This document shows positions 47,801-56,800 of a stretch of DNA of 64,000 nucleotides, piece by piece (the first letter of the stretch is position 1; each line of letters begins with the position of its first letter). Location of the stretch: contig CM067298.1 of the NCBI GenBank assembly GCA_034231615.1, positions 30,634,127-30,698,126 on the forward strand, in the 5' to 3' direction. Under the pieces are notes generated by a model. The model searched no databases. It saw only the letters and a list, made by a program, of their open reading frames with translations, and was not told where the DNA came from. Source of the stretch: Meghimatium bilineatum (taxonomy: Eukaryota > Mollusca > Gastropoda > Stylommatophora > Philomycidae). A program made the translations under genes and the position numbers.

Positions 47801-50800
47801 TCTCTTGAACCTCCTGTTGTTTGTCTTGGCTAACTTTGACGTTATTGTCTTCTGCAAAGGAATCTGCAAAGTAATCAGCTGCATGTTTACCTGTTAAAAT
47901 GTTTCAATCTTTATAAAGTGTGATCCTGGTATTTCTCCCTGTACCTTCATCATTTAGTTGTTTTACAAGTTTCCATAATTTCCTAGTATCTCTTTCTAGA
48001 TTCAGCGACTCTGTTTTTTCTTTGCAGCTGCTCCATCTCGCTTGTAACTTGGCTCTTTGAAATTTAGCCTTTGTTTGTTAATATTTGTTGTGATGTTCTT
48101 GGCTAGGTCTGTTCTCAGCCTGTTGTCTAGATGTTTCCATCTCATTTTGCAGCTTTTCCAGTTCATCATTCCAGTAGGGTTTGTACTTTTTGCGTGCCCA
48201 CCTGGGTATGGTTTTACTAGCAGCATGTAGTATACATCTATTAAATTCACTCACTGCTCTATTGATGTCTTTGTCCAAGTTGATGTCCTTAGCTAGAACA
48301 CTGGTTAAATGCTGGTACATTTTCCAGTCTGCCCTCTTATAGTTCCACCTATTGAGTGTGCTGCTGTTCTTGGTAAATTCATTGTGGATTTCCAGAAATA
48401 CTGGTCTGTATTCACTACCCCCAAGCTGCTTTCCAACGACACGTGTGATGTTCCATTCCAGGTCTGGTGTAGAGGTGGTGTGCCATGCTCTCGAGTAGAA
48501 GGTTGGTGAGTCTGCTGGCTGGTTGATAAGGATGAGATTATTTTCATCCTGCCAGCTCTAAGTTCCTCACCTCTCTTGTCGATATGATCATATCCCCAGC
48601 TCTGAGAGTGGCTGTTGAAGTCACCACACACCATAAGTCTCTCTTTATCTGGAATAGTGTTTAGTGCCAATGGTTTATCATTTGGGCAGTAGTAGTTCAG
48701 GAGATGGAATTCTGCACTGTCTGTTTTTAGGTGGAGCATCTGGTATTCTTCCCCTTCCATATATACCTCCAGCTGACATGCGCTGATATTGTTTTTAACA
48801 AGTGTCAGAATTCCAATCTTTCGTATGTCCTTTCGGTCAGACAGGTAGTACTGGTAGCCTCTGATTTTGAAGGCTATGTCGCTGCTGAGGTGTGTTTCTT
48901 GGATACAGCATATATTAACTTGTTCTTCACTTAGGACATTTTCAATCTCCAATTTTTTTCTGTATCCATCTCTTTTACTGTTGACACCCTCAGCATTCCA
49001 GTGCATTATTTTTATTGGTCATTTGTTTGTTTGGCCAGTAGCTCTATTCCCTTTCCTCCTGGCTTCCCGGGGCAATTGAGAAGGACTTCCAGTAATTGAG
49101 GTTGGGCCCTTTTGAGGTATAGGGCCCGGCACCGTCCCTGCCTGAACGTCCGCCACAGGGCGGACCCAGTCTTAGCTTTTTCCCAGTCTTAGTTTCCAGC
49201 TCCTGATGGCTGGACTAAGCCCCATCACCACTTCAAGGTGCTGGCCTCGATGGGGAATGAATTCATAACAAATGTCTGTAGCACTTATTTTCAAAGGCCT
49301 GAACCCTTTGTTTTCATTCCATGTTTTCATTCATTGTCCAACTTACTTTTCTAAAGCCTATTCAACCCTGCCATGGCCGCCATCGTCATCTCAAGTGTTA
49401 GCTTAATCTCATTTCCCAAGTTACTATAATCACATATTTGGGACCTGAGATATTTGAGGACTAAATTCTTCAAATTTGTGACTGTTGAACTGAATATTCA
49501 TTTGATCTATTTTGTTTATTTGCTGTTGCATTACATGTATCTTGTGTTCTATATAATTAATTCTTAACAAATGTCTTAACCCCTTAGCTGTGGAGCTATT
49601 CTTAAGGATACAATGAAAAGCCACCGCCATTTTGCGAATATCCTCCTCTTCTTCTTAGCTTCAAATGGAAAACATCCGTCTGGAAGCTTATAATAAAGTA
49701 ATCCAGCCGAAAAGCTTCCCTGGGAAATTAAGAAGGTCTTAGCAGAATGGCGGCAACCCCTCATGATATCCTTAAGGATACCTCTACAGCTAAGGGGTTA
49801 AGAAAGCTTTCTATGTGTAAAATAAGTTGTCTAAGAAAAGCAACAATCAGGACAAGAGGCGATAGTGTGAGGAGTGAAGAGATTACAAGAATTGTTGAAA
49901 CAATGTCTGTGGTCAAATATATTGAAAAATAGAGACTGAAATGGTTCAGCAATTTAATGAGAATTAACCCATATTGGACAGCAGCAAGAGCATACAACAT
50001 GAGAATGGAAACATCAAAAAGGCAGAGGATGACCATGAAGTAGATGGATTGAAGGAGTTAACAATGTTCATAGACATCATAATATTACTGCATATCAAGC
50101 ATCCAAATGTGCCATAGCCCTGTTGTTGTTATCGATATCCAAATACTAATGAGTAATTCTACTCTTGTCAGCATAGTGCCATTCTTAAAAAAGTACAGGC
50201 TGAAGTTGACTTAGTGATCTGTACAGTTGGTGACTGTTAAGGGTGTCTGTAGAAGTTTTTCCCTGGCAGTTGATAGATAAGGGTAGTCAATAAGGAGGTG
50301 TTCCACTGTTTCATTGGGATTAGAACAGTGTCTACAAGAGAGTAGTTGCTAAGGTTGGGTAGAGTTTAAATGGCTATTGATCCTTGCATGTCCTGTTTGA
50401 AACTGAAAGATAAGGGATTGGTTTCTCCTGCAGAGTTTATATTGTCATTGGCCATGTCATTTCACTAAATACTTTTCCATCTGTTAGCTAGATTTCCATT
50501 GTGTTGTTTCTAAGAATCTGTTTGACTGTTCCCATACTATAAGGTCTTTGCTTTTGTTGTTTTGAGGAATCTCTTTTTGCAAGTCTGTCTGCTACTTTAT
50601 TTCTTGCTATATCGCTATGTCCAGGAATCCATTGCATGGATACACTGCTTGAATATACAGAGAAAGACTGGGCTGTTTTTGCTATGTGGAGAATGTCTTG
50701 ATTTTCATATGGGGTATGTTTAAGTGCTTTCCAAACTAACATAGAATCTGTAAAAATGACTATGCTGTATGGTTTTTATTTCATGAGATCAAACTGTTGG

Positions 50801-53800
50801 TGTATTAACTCAATGGTTGTCTTGATGGCATCTGACTGCTTCATAATTTTAGAAATTTTCATTACAAGTCACAGACTCGTAGGCAGATCCAATAGGGCAT
50901 TGTATATGGATGCCATATCCTGCAAAACTGTTGGCCTTGAAAGCTGATAAATTAGTGTAGATCTTGATTGCTGATGATGGGAAGCTGTTTATAGTTTCTA
51001 GAACACATGTCCTCAGGATTAATGGTAATGTTCCCTTATTGCCTGTTTTATCTAGTAATTTTATTTGGATAGTCGGTTGGTGCAAGTTCTCCCAAATGGA
51101 TGGTCAGAGTTATTTGTTTTTCAGTTCTCATTTTTGCGTAAGATGGTGTTCATCTTTCTCTCCTGATATATCCAGTAGAGACAGTTGCTTTAGTCTTTTT
51201 ATTTGTTTCCAAGTATCACTAAGTATTTTATTTGGATGGCCATAGCCCTAAAACGGATCATCATTCAATCCTGCGACACCTAATAGCAAAAACAGAGAAA
51301 AGGCAATAGATACTGGTAAATTTATTAAACACATTTAGGAGAGTTGGAACTTATTGGGTTGTACTGCTAAACAAAAAGTATATGTATGTTTAATGATCAA
51401 TGTTGTGATGTTAATAATTACATTTAATTTTTAGTGGCTTTAAATTATTACTAGGACAAAAAATTTAAAGGTCCAGAGGCTATGACACTACTAGAGAAGG
51501 AGGAGGTCAGTGGTATATTATTTTGACCCATCCTTCACCTCAGCTAATATACCCCCAGTTCATGCTGAAATATAAGTGAATTTTCACAAATACATCTGAT
51601 TTGTGTACAAGCAATATCTAGAACTTTAGCTGTTTTTTTGTGTGTGAAATTTTTCAGTATTTTTTCCTTTACATTTGCCATTGTTGTCTTTATTTTACTA
51701 TATTTCACAGTGATATTATTTGATATGCAGGTCTATATTTTTGTAATCTGTACAATGTGTGATATATTGTGATCTGTATAAGACATGATTTTTGTGTGAA
51801 CACTGACTTAAACTGTGCATCCAGTCTTCATTGATGCATTTCTATTACTTAAATATCTTCAAATATATTCTCTGCATAAGTTGAAGCAGTGCTTATTGAA
51901 TTTGTATCTTCTTCTTAGTCCATACAATGTGGTGTTGGTTATCACATCTGCTGACAGCTTTCGAATATATTGTCAATCATTTTCAATAACATTTCCCCAA
52001 GCCACAATGCTCAGCTGTTGAGCATCTTCTCTTTTTGTCTTTCCATTCCTTTCTTACTCTTAAAGTTGAATGTTGTCACTATGCACTCTATCTTTCCTTT
52101 TCTCATGATTTGTCCAAAAAAATATGGCGTGTCTTCTTTTGATGCAAGTGAGCAGCTCTCTTTTTAAATTAATTTCTTTCGAGATATTCTCATTGCGCAT
52201 ATCATGTCCAAATTACATTTTCTATATTGTTGGCTTAAATTTATTGGCACGGTACAAGAAGAAGTGCCTACATTTTAGCACACTAATCGTAAACTTGAAT
52301 AGAATTAATCCTACATTAAACGAAATGAAATATTAATAAAGACACATTTTACAGTCGCTAGATGCTTCGATCTTCTGCCAGATGCACATTATGCATAGAG
52401 GGGGGGGAGAACTCTCAGTACTTAGTGTGCAGAGCAATTCATCTGGCAGCTGTCCTACAGTCTTAGTGACTTTTTAATCTTCGATTAAATTAACTAATTT
52501 GACAAGAAGATTTACTAGAAATGTGATTACAGTGACATCACAAAAGCTGCATGTACTATACCAAAGTTGGATTGGAACTGCACATAATATTACAAATTTG
52601 GAATGTAGGCACTTCTTTTTGTACTGTACCAATTTATTGAATAATTTCTGCATTTGTTCTTAAACTCCTGAAGGTTAGCAGGATGTAGTCAGGAATATGC
52701 TGTGCTATGATTTACAGTTTGGCTGCAATATCTGTACCTTTCTGCCTGAGATTGAATGAGACAGCCAACTCCACCCCCAAAACCTCCTTAGTCTCTTCTT
52801 ACAATGTGCATAACAGTTATCAGTGTCACTATTCTTTGCTCCCCTTTCAGGTCCTGACAACACACTGGCGATGAAATCACTAATTTGCTATAGATAATTT
52901 AAAATTGTTTTTCATATTTGCTTCCGTCTTGCATGCTAATTTATTCTAGTATGTTTTGTACTGCTGTACTTTTCTAAAAATAGCAATTGTTTTTTTAATT
53001 CTGTGTAAGTTTAGTGATATGTTGTGGTATTCTAATGTAATGTGTGATATGAGTTACATTGGCTGCTTTTACCCCCAAATACGTTTGACTTTTACTGCTT
53101 AATTTGTTTCTGAATATGCCCTTTTTTCCACCTCTCAAACCATTTCCAATATGATATGTACAAACATTGAGTCAGTACATAAGTACATGTAGAAGTTCCT
53201 TATATTCTGTAATCAAATGAAGTAATTAAAATAAAACAGTATTTAAACAAGTTCTGGGTTTGTAGATATGATCTGTTTATTATTTTGTTATTCAATACTT
53301 ACTCAGAATATACATGCCACTTTCTGATGTCAACAATGTACTTCTTTCTACCATATCATCATTAGTGTAATGTATTCACATTTTTCAGCAAATCATCTCA
53401 TATAATTCTGATAATTTTTCTGTAAAATCACATCTATGTGGTCTCAAAATCTTGCCCATGACTCTCTTCTGTTTGTAACCATTTTCTCTAAGGGGCACTT
53501 TCTTCCATACATGATTTGCTGCATATAATTCCTTTACTGGAATGAAATTTGCCAGACATAATGTGTTAATTTCAGACCTCTATCTTCCATCTGATCTTAT
53601 CTAATTTCTAAAGTATTTAAATTGATGGCCACATTTCAATTTCTAAATGGTGATATCAGTGCATACAAATATAATATGGGGTAATAGCTGAAAAAGTTTT
53701 CCATCCCTAGACTACACCACAAGATGGACAATGCAGGCATCACTGCATCTTTTTGGGCACTAATAATTGAAATATATAGGACATATTTTTATTTGAATAA

Positions 53801-56800
53801 TTTAAGTTCATAAGTATTGCTTGGCAATTGAAATTATTTGAAGAGTGCAATTTGTTATTAAATCACTATTTATAGAAATACAGTATCCATGATGGAAGTC
53901 CAGATGATGGTAATGGAGAAACAAAAAAACAATGTTTCAGAACTTGAGAATGGGAAAAAATCAACTTTGTAAACCTTTCATAATTGCTCCTTGATATGCT
54001 TGAATTCAAAGTTTTATTGCAGTGAGACTATCAAGTTAAGAATAAGATGTTTTCTGCCTCATCTTTTATCAATTTTTATCTTTAATTGAAGTTAATTTGT
54101 AAAAGAAAATGTGTGTTATATATATTGTGCTATACTAGTCATGGTAGAAGTTCCATCAGTTCTAGCCCACATTATCCTGTTTTCTTGGTTGACTTTCTTC
54201 AGTCTCATGAAGCCATCTAGAATGTTTTAACTATCTTGTATCTTTATTCCAGTTAATTTAACCTATTGCCAGTGTTCTAACAATGTCAAGCTATCTGTGT
54301 TCATTGACGTAACTGATTATTTTATACATTATTTTTTTTACTTTGTTCTGGAAAATCATATAATCAACATAAATGCAATATTAAACGTTGTCCTATTAGC
54401 TGAAGAGTGCTGACAATCTCACACAATAACTTCAGCATTGATTTTAAATTTTCTTCCAACTCAGAAGCCTTTATACCCATCTCAGCTTATTGACAGGAGA
54501 GTCATCTATGCAGGATTTAAATTCTTTGGTAAAACTACATATCAATGACATCATTTATCTTGTAAGATTATTTGTTGTCCATGATTCATTCACTTCCTTA
54601 TAACAATACAAAAGATAACTCTCTTTCCTGTTACTATGACAACAGCTTGTTCCATAAGCATGGCATTTTCTGCAAGACTTAATTGCATCCTTTATACTCT
54701 TTGTCTTCTTCCTTAGTGACAGCCTAATTTGTTCATCCCTCAATGTTTGATGTTTCCCTCCCACATGTACTGCCTCTTTTCCAATAGCCTAAACACTTCC
54801 TAAAGTCTTCAAGTTATCACTCCGTTTCTATATGCCCAAATTATTTTTGTCATTTAAAAAGTTTCACTTAGTAATAGCACATGAATCAACATGAAAAATG
54901 GTGATGTAAACAGAGTGATAAATTTGGAGGATGTATTAATTCTGATTCATGATATTTTAATGTTTATTCAAGAGTGAAACATTGTTAGATTCAATGTTAG
55001 ATGTAGGGGATTTTAGAGTTCACAGAACTCTACTCTAAATATTGTGTAAGAACTTAAAAAAATTAGAAACTCTTATCAAATATAGGAATGACCACGTTCA
55101 CAGGGCACAAGTACCACCATCAAACAGCATGACAGCTAAAATAGGTACATGGAACATCTTTGGCATCAACAATAAAGAACCAGATATAGTGGAATTTATA
55201 AATAAAATTTCATAATACTTCTATAATGAGAATAACAGTTTGTAGAAAGGTAAATATTTAAATTACCCAACTGAATTACTCTTTGCTGACAATCATTGCC
55301 TACTCCACAGTTCAAGTGAAGAGCTGCAAGATCACACAAAACACTCAACGAAGGCTGCCTCAATCACAACATGAAAATTAATTCAGGAAAAAAAGTGATG
55401 TCTATATGCAGAGAACCTAATACAATCAGTATAAAGATAAATGAATAATTACTGAAACAAGTGCGTGAATTTAAATAAATTTGTAGCATTTTTACAGATG
55501 AAGAAAGAATGGACAGAGACCTCGAGACAAGTATTCAAAAAGTCAACTACATAAATTATGATCTTACGCCAGTTTTTAAATGCAAATCTATATAAATGGA
55601 AACTAAATGGGAAATCATAACTTAAATCTTCAAACCAACATTGTGTTATCAATTTCAGACATTGACACTAATAAAAGAAAAAACTTACTATGTGTGAACT
55701 GATATGTCTAAGAATTAAGAGGAATGAAGAGATTACAAGAACTGTTGGAACATCTATGATCAAATATATAGCAAAACAGAGACTGAAATGGTGCAGCGAC
55801 TTAATGAGAATGAACCCTTATTGATACAACATGAAAACAGCCAGATACAGAGGAAGACTAAGAAGAAGGTGGATTGAAGGAATTATTAACACTGAGATGT
55901 CACAATATTAAGTGACCAAACATATAATGATTGTTATTCAATCCCATGTAACACTTTACAGCAAAAGCAGAGAAAAGATAATAAATAGATAGAATAACAC
56001 ATTAGATACTGTGTTTACGTTGTGTTTATGTTGAAATCAATGTGATGTAATATTCTCTCATTCACAATTATTATTGATTATGATTAATAAACATTTATGC
56101 TGCAATATTAGTTTGTGTGTGTGTGTGAAGTTGGAAATGAGTACCCAAGAAATATTATGCTGTTAAACATATATTTAAACTTCATAAATATGTTTGCTTA
56201 CAAAATGTCTCTCAGAGAGGAAAATATAGTAGGTAGTTTGAGTTTATGTGGAAGTTCATTCTTAACAAAATATTGATAAAAGCAAATGATTGGTTTATGC
56301 AAACTTGTTAATCAATAGTTCTTATAAAATATAGTTAAATGGTATTTATCATGTAATCCCAAATATTTTTTATACCTCTTTTGGGACTTGATTATTTTTT
56401 GAGGTTTGGAATAAATTAATTTTTGGTAGTATTCAAATACTGTCAGGTTTTTAAAAATTTGATAATGATTTATCATAATTTTGATAAATGGTGTGCGTAT
56501 TGTATATCATTAGAAAGGAAAATGATTACAGAAAATCAATATAGTTGTAACTTGTTGGAAAAATGTTTAAAAAAAGTATAATTACAATTTGTAAAATAGA
56601 ATAATTAGTAGCTTATGTTTTAAGTAATTTCACAACAGACTTAATTTCTCAATGGTTTGAGGTGTTCTGATAATTTTCTGATATTTTATTAAGGTATTTA
56701 GTTGTCAGTACATAGTTTGATGCATTTGTATCCAAAAATGTTATTCTTATGAATATTTTTCTCAATGACATGAGAAGCACACATACAAATATACATCATC

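Larger units (their letters stand above)
45440..49262 (-). mobile_element. RNase-H-group LINE copy B, near full length
   Basis: About 3.8 kb with 5' leader, APE endonuclease, linker, RT, RNase H and Cys/His tail in the expected order, antisense to Scamp in its intron 3. The same family as LINE A. The presence of RNase H after RT places it in the I group (I, LOA, R1-like) rather than RTE or CR1; finer placement needs a tree. Frameshifts separate several blocks, so it is inactive. The 5' end is set by similarity to LINE A at 20325. Confidence 0.9.

Noticed and set aside
51468-51506. Possible small exon ([12 protein letters not shown]) before gtcagt
   Set aside because: It does not fit the phase or sequence between Scamp exons 3 and 4, which join perfectly without it.
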